This document shows, in pieces, positions 1-10,010 of a stretch of 64,000 bases of DNA (position 1 is the stretch's first letter; every line of letters begins with the position of its first letter). Made by a program: the position numbers and the translations under genes. This DNA is from Williamsia muralis. GTDB lineage: Bacteria > Actinomycetota > Actinomycetes > Mycobacteriales > Mycobacteriaceae. A model generated the notes under the pieces. It was not told the origin of the DNA and did no database searches. It was given only the letters and a program-made list of their open reading frames with translations. The stretch is taken from assembly GCF_002735905.1 (NCBI RefSeq), contig NZ_PEBD01000008.1, forward strand, positions 62,001 through 126,000, read 5' to 3'.

Positions 1-409
1 TCCCGTCCACGTCGGCGGCCGCCTGCTCCAAGACGATGACCGCCGCCTTGCCCTTGTCCCAAACCTCTGCGACGCGGGAGGACAGTACCCCTGACCCCGA
101 AGCGGGGATGGGGCCGTGCATCGTGAGCGACTGACCGCCGTGCAGGATCTTGCGGAGATCGATGTCGATTCCCGGCAGGTTCATCCCGGGCGGTGCGATG
201 TCCCCCGCCGAAACACCCTGTCCCGCGACCATGGCGAACGTAGGGAGCACGCTGATGTTCTTCTCGTACACCCAGCGCAATTCCGCCGGATCGACGGGAT
301 CGGCGCCCGCACCGATCCCGAGGTGATACAGCAACACGTCCCGCTCGGTCCAGGAGACCTCTCGAACGGAGGGCTCAGCGGCCAGTGCTGCGAGTCGATC
401 GATAGCCAC
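1..409 (-). CDS. MaoC-type enoyl-CoA hydratase, steroid side chain (partial)
   Basis: The frame is cut by the left window edge, leaving the first ~136 residues. It begins with GTG at 409, with AAAGGAG eight bases upstream. The peptide (VAIDRLAALAAEP, then WTERDVLLYHLGIGAGADP, then LPTFAMVAGQG) matches the N-terminal half of double hot-dog MaoC-like 2-enoyl-CoA hydratases such as mycobacterial Hsd4B/Rv3538. That family hydrates the alpha,beta-unsaturated acyl-CoA made during steroid side-chain beta-oxidation. The gene lies 34 bases after the FadE34-like gene on the same strand, so it is probably the third gene of that operon. The catalytic hot-dog half lies outside the window and cannot be judged. 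Confidence 0.8.
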   Translation of the reverse strand, partial: MAIDRLAALAAEPSVREVSWTERDVLLYHLGIGAGADPVDPAELRWVYEKNISVLPTFAMVAGQGVSAGDIAPPGMNLPGIDIDLRKILHGGQSLTMHGPIPASGSGVLSSRVAEVWDKGKAAVIVLEQAAADVDG

Positions 410-443
410 GGTCAGGGCTCCTTTGTGGTGCGAACGGGTTGCC

Positions 444-2633
444 TCACTGGCCGGGCGCGGGGTCGCGAGGTAGGCCGAGGATCCGCTCACCGATGATGTT
501 CAGCTGGACGTTGGTGGTACCGCCGGCGATGGACAGACACTGCGAGTTCAGGAACTGCTGCGTTGGCGACCACCGGTCCTGTTCTCCGAGTAGCGCATCA
601 GGCCCGGTCCACTCCATCGCCACCTCCCAGATCTGCTGGATGTGCTCGACGCCCAGCAACTTGGCGATGGACGACTCGGCTCCGGGTTGTCCTCCGGCGA
701 GCGAGCGCAGTGTGGTCCGGAGCGCCATCAAGCCGCCAGACTGTGCGTCGCACAGCACTTTTCCGAGAACGGTCAGTTGCTCGTCGTCGAGACCGCCGGG
801 CACCGACGCGGCCAGGTTCAGCAACGTTTCCCCACCCGATCCCAACGACGAGTCGTTCGACAGTGAGACCCGTTCGTTCGCCAGTGTGGTGCGCGCCAGC
901 TTCCATCCTTCGCCGGGCTCGCCGACGAGGCAGTCGTCGGGGACGAACACGTCGTCGAGGAACACCTCGTTGAACAGTGACTCGCCGGTGATCTCGCGCA
1001 GTGGCCTGATGTCGAGGCCAGGACTGTTCTGGATGTCGACCAGGAAGTACGACAAACCTTTGTGTTTCGCGACGTCGCCGTCCGTGCGGGCCAGGCAGAT
1101 GCCCCAGTGGGCGTCGCGCGCGCCGGACGTCCACACCTTTTGTCCCTGCAGTCTCCAGCCCCCGTCGACCTTGGTGGCCTTGGTGCTCAGCCCGGCAAGG
1201 TCCGATCCGGCCCCTGGTTCGGAGAACAACTGGCACCAGACGATGTCGCCCCGTAGAGACGGCGGCACGAAGCGCTGCAGTTGCTGGTCGTCGCCATGGG
1301 CGATCAGCGTCGGGACCACCCAGTTGCCGATGATCATGTCGTGCGGCTCCAGAGCCGCCGCGCGCAATTCCTCGGCGATGACCAATTGCGTCACGGCGTC
1401 GGCCCCCTTACCCCAGGGCTCGGCGAAATGCGGTGCGGTATAGCCTCTGTCGGCCAGGTAGTTTGCTCGCTTGCTCGTGTCCAGCGACGTGGCGCCGGCC
1501 AGCTCCGACCGGATGTCGGCACGGATCGCCTCGGCCTCCGCAGGCAAGTCGATGCCGAGCACACGACGGACTCCGTCGATCGTCAGGCTCGCCACCCGTC
1601 GTCGCCAGATGGCGGTGTATCCGAGCAGGATCCGGAGGGATTGGGCGCGCCGCATGTACAGGTGAGCGTCGTGTTCCCAGGTGTACCCGATGCCGCCGAG
1701 GATTTGGATGCAGTCCTTGGTGACGGTGAAGGCCGCCTCCGGGGCCACGGCCCCCGCGACAGCGGCGGCGAGCGACGCCTCGGATCGGTTTGTCGGCGGC
1801 GCCATCGCGCGGGCAGCGTCCCACGCGGTCACCCGGGCCTGCTCGGTGGAGGCGAGCATCCGCGCAGCCTTGTGCTTGACACCCTGGAACTGACCGATGG
1901 CCCGGCCGAATTGCTGTCGTACCCGGGCATATTCAGCCGCGGTGTCGGTGGCCCAGCCGGCCAGACCTGCGGCTTCCGCAGAGAACAGTGTCGACGCGAG
2001 GTCGAGGACCCGCTGCGGATCCAGATCGAGGACGTCTTCGGGGCCGAGTTCCACGTTCTCGGCCTCGATCTGCGCATTTCGTCGCACGAGATCGTGACTG
2101 GGCAGTTCTGTCACCGACACCTGATCGGGGCGGACCACCACAAACGCACGCTCGCCGTTGTCGTCGGCGGCCACCAAGAACAGGTCTGCAACCTGACCAC
2201 CGAGAATGTGGCCGGATCTTCCGGCCAGTGTCACGGTGTCGCCGTCACGGATCAGCCGCAGTGAGCCTGGTTGCAGCGCAACGGCAGCCAGCATGGAGCC
2301 ATCGGCAAGAGGTGCCAGCTCGGCGGTTCGCCCGGCCTCGTGCAGGACAGCCGAGACGATGACGGTCGGCAAGAACGGCCCGGGCACCATCGATCGACCG
2401 AGCTCTTCGGTGACGATGGCCAGCTCCACGAATCCGGCTCCCGCTCCGCCGAATTCTTCCGACAGGTGCAGTCCCAGCATGCCGAGCGCCGCCAGCGAGT
2501 TCCAAAACACGGGTCGCGCTTCGGATTTGGCTTCGACGGCATCGCGTATCACCGCGGGCGTGGCGTGGCGTTCCGCCCACCCCCGCACCGAATCGCGCAG
2601 GTCGCGGTGGTCGTCGCTCAGTGCAATTCCCAT
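444..2633 (-). CDS. fadE34: Double-length acyl-CoA dehydrogenase, FadE34/ChsE3-like
   Basis: This 729-residue protein holds two acyl-CoA dehydrogenase units in one chain (about 1-365 and 366-729). The first unit ends with the family signature GGIGYTWEHDAHLY. The second carries FSEPGAGSD and ends with IIGERILGLPRDP. In actinobacteria this single-chain arrangement is typical of FadE34 (ChsE3), which desaturates steroid acyl-CoAs with a five-carbon side chain. Ordinary FadE proteins are about 380 residues. The SEPGAGSD flavin-site signature is obvious only in the second half. It sits between the thiolase and the hydratase genes, so the three make a beta-oxidation operon. Function is inferred from family and context. 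Confidence 0.87.
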   Translation of the reverse strand: MGIALSDDHRDLRDSVRGWAERHATPAVIRDAVEAKSEARPVFWNSLAALGMLGLHLSEEFGGAGAGFVELAIVTEELGRSMVPGPFLPTVIVSAVLHEAGRTAELAPLADGSMLAAVALQPGSLRLIRDGDTVTLAGRSGHILGGQVADLFLVAADDNGERAFVVVRPDQVSVTELPSHDLVRRNAQIEAENVELGPEDVLDLDPQRVLDLASTLFSAEAAGLAGWATDTAAEYARVRQQFGRAIGQFQGVKHKAARMLASTEQARVTAWDAARAMAPPTNRSEASLAAAVAGAVAPEAAFTVTKDCIQILGGIGYTWEHDAHLYMRRAQSLRILLGYTAIWRRRVASLTIDGVRRVLGIDLPAEAEAIRADIRSELAGATSLDTSKRANYLADRGYTAPHFAEPWGKGADAVTQLVIAEELRAAALEPHDMIIGNWVVPTLIAHGDDQQLQRFVPPSLRGDIVWCQLFSEPGAGSDLAGLSTKATKVDGGWRLQGQKVWTSGARDAHWGICLARTDGDVAKHKGLSYFLVDIQNSPGLDIRPLREITGESLFNEVFLDDVFVPDDCLVGEPGEGWKLARTTLANERVSLSNDSSLGSGGETLLNLAASVPGGLDDEQLTVLGKVLCDAQSGGLMALRTTLRSLAGGQPGAESSIAKLLGVEHIQQIWEVAMEWTGPDALLGEQDRWSPTQQFLNSQCLSIAGGTTNVQLNIIGERILGLPRDPAPGQ

Positions 2634-2685
2634 ATTGGTTCAAATTCCTGTCGTGCGCGGTGCCCGCCGGGCATCCGGCGAGTTG

Positions 2686-3921
<1,236 letters not shown>

Positions 3922-3993
3922 TCAGCAATGCGCACAATCGCCTGCATCCCTGGTGAGCTCACTACCGCAGAGCGCGGCGGGCGAGAATGTATT

Positions 3994-4641
3994 TCAGTAC
4001 AAGTTCGTGGACAACCGCGTAAGCAGGAGGTCGCACGCGGTACGAATGTCCGACTCGGCATCCGGGATGGAGATGCGGCCGTTGAGACACGACTGGATGA
4101 CGCCCAGCCAGAGCTGCATCATCAACCGGACCGCGGTGGAGTCGTCCTCGGACGGATTCTCGATGCCCGCGGCCTCGAGCAAGATCTGGTGGAACACGCG
4201 GTCAACCTTCCCCGCGTCCGGCACGGTGGCGGCGTTGGCCGTGCTGTTCGACTGGATCATCGCAGTGGAGAGCGCGGGGCGGCGAAGCAGCGCACGGGTC
4301 GCTCGGACCAGTACCTCGTAGATCGCATCCGGACCCTGACCCGCGGGTGGCCGCCTGTCGAGGTTGTCCCTGATCTGATCGATCTGCTCGACCATGACGG
4401 CGACGAACAGATGCGTCTTGGACGGAAAGTACCGGTAGAGCGTGCCGATCGCGACACCCGCACGCTTGGCCACCTCGTGCATCTGAACCCGCGCCAGCTC
4501 TTTCTCGGTCGCGAGTTCGGCGGCGGCCTCAAGCATCCGCACATGACGGGCCCGCTGATCGTCGGAACTGGGTTCCGCCGCGTCCCTCGCCTCGCCAATT
4601 CTCGGCAACGTCCATCTCCCGTCGTGCGACACCAACATCAT
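3994..4641 (-). CDS. kstR: TetR-family repressor, KstR-like
   Basis: A 215-residue protein from ATG at 4641. A longer in-frame extension exists, but its sequence is low-complexity and runs through the divergent promoter. The N-terminal helix-turn-helix contains VAKRAGVAIGTLYRYFPSK, nearly the KstR recognition helix region. The C-terminal part is a typical variable ligand-binding domain. The gene is divergent from kstD at 4769, the arrangement reported for kstR-kstD1 in Rhodococcus erythropolis. An interrupted palindrome (4684-4700) lies in the shared promoter. It probably represses steroid genes until a CoA-thioester or steroid ligand is bound. The ligand is not known from sequence. Confidence 0.8.
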   Translation of the reverse strand: MMLVSHDGRWTLPRIGEARDAAEPSSDDQRARHVRMLEAAAELATEKELARVQMHEVAKRAGVAIGTLYRYFPSKTHLFVAVMVEQIDQIRDNLDRRPPAGQGPDAIYEVLVRATRALLRRPALSTAMIQSNSTANAATVPDAGKVDRVFHQILLEAAGIENPSEDDSTAVRLMMQLWLGVIQSCLNGRISIPDAESDIRTACDLLLTRLSTNLY

Positions 4642-4683
4642 GTGGTGACTGACTCTCTCATCACCGTAGGAAATTGCGCACTT

Positions 4684-4700
4684 TTCCCGGTGAGTGGGAC
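4684..4700. promoter_or_regulatory. Steroid-island operator, copy A
   Basis: TTCCC-GGTGAGT-GGGAC: short arms around a 7-base spacer. It is about 50 bases upstream of the TetR start and 77 upstream of kstD. It is one of six related elements in divergent promoters of the island. Confidence 0.55.
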
Positions 4701-4768
4701 CTGCGGAGCAATGCCCCGCGTATTGGGATTGCGTGAAACGAACGACAGACCCGATGGAGGCAATGACG

Positions 4769-6313
4769 ATGCAGGACTGGACCATCCGATGCGACGTACT
4801 GGTCGTCGGTTCCGGCGGCGGCGCCCTGACCGGCGCATACACGGCGGCGGCACAGGACCTGGACACGGTCGTCCTGGAGAAGACCAGCCTGTTCGGTGGC
4901 ACATCTGCCTATTCGGGCGCCGCTGTGTGGCTGCCGGCAACGGCCGTGCAGGAACGGGCCGGGATCGGCGACACCCCGGAGAAGGCGCGCACCTATCTGC
5001 GCGCCGTGGTCGGAGACAACGACGTCGATCGCCAGGAGGCCTACCTGGCCACCGCTCCGATCCTCGTCGACTTCCTGGAGAGCGACCCGAACATCGAGTT
5101 CGAATGGCGGGCTTTTCCCGACTACTACCGCGCCCCGGGCAGGATGGACGCCGGCCGGGCGATCAATCCCCTCGATCTGCCCAGCGCCGAGATCGGTGAC
5201 CTACGTGAACTGATCCGGCCCGAACCCGATGTCGATCGGGCCGGCCGATCACATCCCGACGAAACCCTGATCGGTGGACGTGCACTCATCGGCCGTTTGG
5301 TCCTGGCGTTGCGGGGGACCGGCCACGCCGATCTCCGTACCGGCACCGCGGCCCGCCGCCTCATCGTCGACGATGGACGGGTCGTCGGGGTCGAGGCCGT
5401 CACCACTGCGGGTGAGATTCTTCGCATCCGCGCCGACCGCGGCGTCCTCCTCGCTGCCGGCGGCATCGAGAGCAATGCGGAATTGCGAGCGGCCAACGGC
5501 ACACCCGGCCGCGCCGCATGGACGATGGGCCCCAACGGTGCCAATACGGGTGACCTCATCCGGGCGGCAGTGGATGCGGGCGCCGACACCGCCCTTCTCG
5601 ACGAGGCGTGGTGGTGCCCGGGCGTCGAGATGCCGGACGGCTCCGGCGCTTTCATGGTCTGCGTGCGCGGCGGCATCCTGGTCGACGCATCGGGCGAACG
5701 GTACCTCAACGAGTCACTCCCCTACGACCAATTCGGTCGGGCCATGATCGCCCGGGGCGCCGACTCCGCCATCCCCTCGTATTTCGTCTTCGACTCCGCC
5801 GAAGGTGGCCCGGTGCTACCGGCCATTTCGATCCCGCAGGCATCGGCCGAAGAACATCTCGACGCCGGCACCTGGGTGCAGGCGGACACGATCGAGGCGC
5901 TCGCAGACAAGATCGGCGTTCCCTCCGGCACACTGCACCGCACGGTCGAGCAGTTCAACGGCTACGCCAAGGCCGGGGTCGACGAGCAGTTCCGACGCGG
6001 CGAAGACCCCTACGACACGTTCTTCTGCCGACCGAGCAAGGCTGCAGAAGAACCCAACGCGGCCTTGCGGCCGATCTCCACCGGACCCTTCTATGCGGCC
6101 CGGATCATCCTCAGCGACCTCGGCACCAAGGGTGGTGTGCGAACCGATGTCGACGGCCGCGCGCTGCGTCAGGACGGCACTGCCATCGACGGTCTCTACG
6201 CGGCCGGTAACACGAGTGCTTCACTCAGCGGCCATTTCTATCCAGGACCCGGTGTACCTCTCGGGACAGCGATGGCGTTCGCCTATCGGGCCGTCCAGCA
6301 CATGATCCGATAA
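4769..6313 (+). CDS. kstD: 3-ketosteroid delta-1-dehydrogenase, KstD1 type
   Basis: A 514-residue FAD enzyme that introduces the C1-C2 double bond into 3-ketosteroids. The start chosen is ATG 4769, eight bases after GGAGG. It gives MQDWTIRCDVLVVG, nearly identical to the N-terminus of R. erythropolis KstD1. The FAD-binding VVGSGGGALTG is at residues 12-22 and EKTSLFGGTSAYSG follows. Catalytic tyrosines are present: Tyr119 in FPDYY, the tyrosine in NESLPYDQFGR, and the one in FYPGPGVPLG near the C-terminus. It is transcribed away from the TetR gene and convergent with the hsaA-like gene. This is one of the best-supported assignments in the window. Confidence 0.95.
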   Translation: MQDWTIRCDVLVVGSGGGALTGAYTAAAQDLDTVVLEKTSLFGGTSAYSGAAVWLPATAVQERAGIGDTPEKARTYLRAVVGDNDVDRQEAYLATAPILVDFLESDPNIEFEWRAFPDYYRAPGRMDAGRAINPLDLPSAEIGDLRELIRPEPDVDRAGRSHPDETLIGGRALIGRLVLALRGTGHADLRTGTAARRLIVDDGRVVGVEAVTTAGEILRIRADRGVLLAAGGIESNAELRAANGTPGRAAWTMGPNGANTGDLIRAAVDAGADTALLDEAWWCPGVEMPDGSGAFMVCVRGGILVDASGERYLNESLPYDQFGRAMIARGADSAIPSYFVFDSAEGGPVLPAISIPQASAEEHLDAGTWVQADTIEALADKIGVPSGTLHRTVEQFNGYAKAGVDEQFRRGEDPYDTFFCRPSKAAEEPNAALRPISTGPFYAARIILSDLGTKGGVRTDVDGRALRQDGTAIDGLYAAGNTSASLSGHFYPGPGVPLGTAMAFAYRAVQHMIR

Positions 6314-6330
6314 CCGATCCCACGCCGGCT

Positions 6331-7497
6331 TCAGACGAGATTGTCCTCGACGGGCAGCCCAAATGCGTCGCGGCCGTAAAGGGCCAGTGCACGTTCGGGC
6401 TCGTTGGCGACGTGGACGCTGCCCGCATGGGCGTCCCGCCATGCTCGCTCGATGGGGTTGCCGCGGGTCAGCGAATTGCCTCCCGCGGTCTTGAACAGCA
6501 GGTCGATCGCCTCGAGCGCGCGCTCAGTGGCGCGCACCTGATCGCGGCGGGCCCGCAGCCGCATCCACATCGGCAAATCCTCCCCGACCCGAGCGAGGTC
6601 CCACATCTCCCGGACGTTGCGATCCATCTGCAGTGTCGCAGCGTCGATCTCGGATGCAGCGCGGGCCACCGACACCTGGGCGACGTGGTCTTCGGCGAAT
6701 CGTCCGCCGCCGAGACTGAGCCGCACCCGCTCACGCATCACGCCCACGTAGGACTCGTGACACCCCGCGACCACACCCACGATCGGCGCCGCGATGGCGG
6801 AGGTGAAGATCGTGGCAAACGGCAGCCGGTACAGCGGACCTGAGTTGATTTTCTGGCCAGGGCCCCGCAGTTGGGCCGTCTCGTAGTTGCGGATCGTCCG
6901 ATGTTCGGGCACAAAGGCTTTGGCCACGGTGATCTCATTGCTCGCCGTGCCCCGCATTCCCACCACGTCCCAGACGTCGTGGATGGTGTAGTCGGCGCGT
7001 GGCACGAGCACGGTCATGAAGTCGACCGGCCGGCCCTCTGCCCCGAACTGCAGGGCACCGAGCAGCGCCCACGATGCATGGTCACATCCCGACGAGAACT
7101 TCCAGGTACCCGAGAGCTCGTACCCACCCTCCACCGGCAGCAATTGCCCCATCGGCGCGTAGGCCGACGACACGAGTTCGAGCCGGTTGTGGCCCCAGAC
7201 GTCTTCCTGGGCCCGCTGGTCGAACAGGGCCAGGTGCCACGGGTGCACACCCAGTACCGACACGATCCAGCCCGTGGAACCACAGGCCCCCGAAATGGCG
7301 CGCACCACTTCGTAGAACTCGACCGGATCGATCTCCGATCCCCCATACCGCTTGGGCTGCAACATCCTCAGCACCCCGGTGTTCTGCAGATCCTCGATCA
7401 CGTCGTCGGACACCCGACGTGTCTCGTCGACCACCTGCGCTTGGTCGGCGATGTCGGGCAGCAGGTCACGGACCGAGTGCAGCGTCTCGTTTGTCAT
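6331..7497 (-). CDS. hsaA: Flavin-dependent 3-HSA monooxygenase, oxygenase subunit (HsaA)
   Basis: A 388-residue protein from ATG 7497 (GGAG seven bases upstream). It belongs to the acyl-CoA-dehydrogenase-fold two-component flavin monooxygenases. It follows mycobacterial HsaA closely: LGVHPWHLALFDQRAQE, SSAYAPMG, SSGCDHASW, a C-terminal RARRDQVRAT block and a FGLPVEDNLV tail. HsaA hydroxylates the phenolic ring of 3-HSA to the catechol, using reduced flavin supplied by HsaB (17693-18196). It is divergent from kshA, with a palindromic operator between them. A second, more distant paralogue lies at 10960-12138, so the division of labour between the two is open. Confidence 0.87.
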   Translation of the reverse strand: MTNETLHSVRDLLPDIADQAQVVDETRRVSDDVIEDLQNTGVLRMLQPKRYGGSEIDPVEFYEVVRAISGACGSTGWIVSVLGVHPWHLALFDQRAQEDVWGHNRLELVSSAYAPMGQLLPVEGGYELSGTWKFSSGCDHASWALLGALQFGAEGRPVDFMTVLVPRADYTIHDVWDVVGMRGTASNEITVAKAFVPEHRTIRNYETAQLRGPGQKINSGPLYRLPFATIFTSAIAAPIVGVVAGCHESYVGVMRERVRLSLGGGRFAEDHVAQVSVARAASEIDAATLQMDRNVREMWDLARVGEDLPMWMRLRARRDQVRATERALEAIDLLFKTAGGNSLTRGNPIERAWRDAHAGSVHVANEPERALALYGRDAFGLPVEDNLV

Positions 7498-7570
7498 CTT
7501 CGAACTCCATCGATGCAGCGCAGTGGTTTCGCGATGGTAGGCCGACGGGCCCGGGCACCGCATTGACCAG

Positions 7571-7587
7571 GTCTCGGTTAGTGAGAC
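7571..7587. promoter_or_regulatory. Steroid-island operator, copy B
   Basis: GTCTC-GGTTAGT-GAGAC, with arms that extend by two more paired bases on each side (7569-7589). It is the most symmetrical copy. It lies midway between the hsaA and kshA starts. Confidence 0.6.
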
Positions 7588-7672
7588 CTCCGCCGTGAAT
7601 GTGGCCATGGTCACCTAGCGTTCGGGTCACAACTGTTCTGCCGCAACTCCTCAAGGAAAGGACGGACGCATC

Positions 7673-8836
7673 GTGACCACCTCGCAGTCCGAAACAGGTG
7701 AGATCCGTGAGATCGACACGGGGGCCCCACCCACACGATTCGCCCGCGGCTGGCACTGCCTCGGCCTCTCCGAATCCTTCAAGGATGGTCGGCCCCATTC
7801 CGTCCAGGCATTTGGCACCAAACTCGTGGTATTCGCCGACAGCTCAGGGACATTGGCCGTCCTGGACGGGTATTGCCGTCACATGGGTGGTGACCTGAGT
7901 CAGGGCACCATCAAGGGCGACGAGGTGGCGTGCCCGTTCCACGACTGGCGATGGGGCGCGGGCGGTCGGTGCAAGAAGATCCCATACGCGCGCCGTGTGC
8001 CCCCGGTCGCGAAGACGCGCAGCTGGAAGGTGCTCGACCAGGACGGCATGCTGTTCGTCTGGAACGATCCCGAAGGCAAGCCACCGCCGGCAGATGTGAC
8101 CATTCCCCGAATCGAGGGAGCGCTCAGCGATGAGTGGTCGGATTGGGTCTGGTACCAGGTCACCGTCGACACCAACTGCCGCGAGGTGGTCGACAACATC
8201 GTCGACATGGCCCACTTCTTCTACGTCCACTACTCGTTCCCCACCTACTTCAAGAACGTTTTCGAAGGGCATGTGGCAAGCCAGTTCATGCGTGGCGAGG
8301 CCCGTGAGGACATGCGTCCTCACGCCTCTGGACAACCGAAGATGCTCGGGAGTCGTTCGGATGCCACGTACTTCGGCCCCTCCTTCATGATCGACGACCT
8401 CGTGTACCAGTACGAGGACCATGACGTCGAATCCATCCTGATCAACTGCCACTACCCGGTGAGTGCCAACCAGTTCGTGCTGCAGTACGGCATGATCGTC
8501 AAGAAGTCCAAGCGGCTCGAAGGAGCTGCCGCAGACGAGATGGCCAAGAACTTCGGTGTGTTCATCGCCAAGGGTTTCGAGCAGGACATCGAGATCTGGA
8601 AGAACAAGACGCGTATCGAGAACCCGCTGCTGTGCGAGGAGGACGGTCCCGTCTACCAACTACGGCGCTGGTACGAGCAGTTCTATGTCGATGTCGCGGA
8701 CGTGACACCGGAGATGACCGAACGCTTCGAGTTCGAACTCGACACCACCCGTCCTGTGGAGTCGTGGAAGAAGGAAGTGGAAGCCAACGTCGCCCGGAAG
8801 GCCATCGGTTCCGATGCAGCCATTGCAGTGCACTGA
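7673..8836 (+). CDS. kshA: 3-ketosteroid 9-alpha-hydroxylase, oxygenase subunit KshA
   Basis: A 387-residue Rieske non-haem iron oxygenase starting at GTG 7673 after AAGGAAAGGA. The Rieske [2Fe-2S] ligands are Cys68, His70, Cys87 and His90 (YCRHMGG and CPFHDW). Mononuclear iron ligands sit in DNIVDMAHFFYVHY (His181, His186). Together with KstD the enzyme forms the unstable 9-hydroxy-1,4-diene steroid whose ring B opens. The electron-transfer partner KshB is not in this window. The 3' end overlaps a small Cys-rich gene by 23 bases. Confidence 0.95.
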   Translation: MTTSQSETGEIREIDTGAPPTRFARGWHCLGLSESFKDGRPHSVQAFGTKLVVFADSSGTLAVLDGYCRHMGGDLSQGTIKGDEVACPFHDWRWGAGGRCKKIPYARRVPPVAKTRSWKVLDQDGMLFVWNDPEGKPPPADVTIPRIEGALSDEWSDWVWYQVTVDTNCREVVDNIVDMAHFFYVHYSFPTYFKNVFEGHVASQFMRGEAREDMRPHASGQPKMLGSRSDATYFGPSFMIDDLVYQYEDHDVESILINCHYPVSANQFVLQYGMIVKKSKRLEGAAADEMAKNFGVFIAKGFEQDIEIWKNKTRIENPLLCEEDGPVYQLRRWYEQFYVDVADVTPEMTERFEFELDTTRPVESWKKEVEANVARKAIGSDAAIAVH

Positions 8837-9068
8837 GTGTGGGGCAGCGGTTCTCGTCCAGAAGAACAGCTGGGAACACACCTCGGTGCAGTGGAACGAC
8901 GATGCCCGCGCGGCATGCCGAGAACTCGCCGGTGGTGCTGCCCGCCGCGTGGGGGCGCCGTTGGAGCGATGCCAGACGCTGACCGACGTGATCGAGAACG
9001 CCGCCCGCTCCGGTTCCATCCCGGTGGCCGATGACACGCCGGTTCGGCCTCTGGCGCAATCACATTGA
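8814..9068 (+). CDS. Small cysteine-containing protein overlapping kshA
   Basis: An 84-residue protein starting with ATG inside the last codons of kshA (23-base overlap), so it is probably translationally coupled. It has four cysteines: Cys6 and Cys9 in LQCTECGAAVLV, then Cys35 and Cys53. The motif KNSWEHTSVQW follows. The CxxC plus two spaced cysteines could hold zinc or a cluster, but this is not a recognisable ferredoxin. I do not assign a function. Position between kshA and a steroid SDR suggests an accessory or electron-transfer role with KshA. Confidence 0.7.
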   Translation: MQPLQCTECGAAVLVQKNSWEHTSVQWNDDARAACRELAGGAARRVGAPLERCQTLTDVIENAARSGSIPVADDTPVRPLAQSH

Positions 9069-9115
9069 CAGTCCGTTCCACACTTTCGTCCGCATCATCC
9101 CGAAGGAGTACGTCC

Positions 9116-9907
9116 TTGATCGACAGGAACCACTACGGACCCTGGGCGGTGATCGCCGGCGGATCCGAAGGCGTCGGCGCATCGTTCGCCGATCTTCTGA
9201 GCACTGCCGGCCTCAATCTGGTGCTCATAGCCCGGAAACCCGGGCCTCTCGATGAGACCGCAGAGAGGGCGCGAAACAACGGGGTCGCGGTCCGGACGTT
9301 GGCACTCGACCTTCTCTCACCGGACGCGTTCGAGCAGATCCGGCGGGCCACCGACGACATCGAGGTGGGCCTGCTGATCTTCAACGCCGGGGCCAACAGC
9401 TACGGGCACGAGTTCGTCACCGGCGACCTCGCCGGATTCCAGGGTGTCATCGACCTGAACATCACGTCTCAACTCACCCTGTCCCACCACTTCGGGGCCA
9501 AGATGAAAGAACGCGGGCGTGGCGGCATCATGTTGCTCGGCTCCCTCGCCGGCTACATGGGTTCAGAAGACCAGAGCATCTACGCCGCATCCAAGGCGTT
9601 CGGCCGCATCTTCGCCGAGAGTCTGTGGTTGGAGCTCGAGCCGTTCGGCGTCCACGTGGTCGAGTTGGTGCTCGGCGTGACACGCACCCCGGCGATGATC
9701 CGGGCCGGCCTGAATTTCGATGTGCCCGGCATGAACGTTGCCGAGCCGGAAGATGTTGCCCGCGAGGGAATCGAGCATCTCACCGACGGCCCGGTATGGG
9801 TTGCCGGCGGCAACTACGAGGCCGCGCAGAAACGAAACGGATTCCCCCGGGACAAACTCGTCAAGGGCGCGGCCGAGAGCATGCGCAAGCTGCTCGGACG
9901 CCGCTGA
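9116..9907 (+). CDS. SDR oxidoreductase in the kshA operon
   Basis: A 263-residue short-chain dehydrogenase. The start is TTG 9116, seven bases after AAGGAG. An upstream in-frame TTG at 9065 has no ribosome site. The NAD(P)-binding motif GGSEGVG, the NAG motif (IFNAGANSYG) and the catalytic YAASK are present, with LLGSLAGYMGSEDQ carrying the catalytic serine. It follows kshA and the small Cys protein on the same strand, so it probably acts on a hydroxy- or ketosteroid intermediate. The exact substrate cannot be read from the sequence. The gene ends just before a large hairpin. Confidence 0.82.
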   Translation: MIDRNHYGPWAVIAGGSEGVGASFADLLSTAGLNLVLIARKPGPLDETAERARNNGVAVRTLALDLLSPDAFEQIRRATDDIEVGLLIFNAGANSYGHEFVTGDLAGFQGVIDLNITSQLTLSHHFGAKMKERGRGGIMLLGSLAGYMGSEDQSIYAASKAFGRIFAESLWLELEPFGVHVVELVLGVTRTPAMIRAGLNFDVPGMNVAEPEDVAREGIEHLTDGPVWVAGGNYEAAQKRNGFPRDKLVKGAAESMRKLLGRR

Positions 9908-9916
9908 TCCACAACT

Positions 9917-9988
9917 GACAAAGCCTCCCGTTTCGTTCACATCCTCCGGTTGCAACCGGAGGATGTGAACGAAGCGGAAGGCTTTGTC
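9917..9988. terminator. 72-base inverted repeat between convergent genes
   Basis: GACAAAGCC on the left pairs with GGCTTTGTC on the right. The arms run almost without mismatch to the centre (CCGGTTGCAACCGG), giving ~36-base arms and almost no loop. It separates the SDR gene from hsaC and probably terminates both transcripts. Confidence 0.75.
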
Positions 9989-10010
9989 TTGGTCAGACGT
10001 GGTCAGGTGG

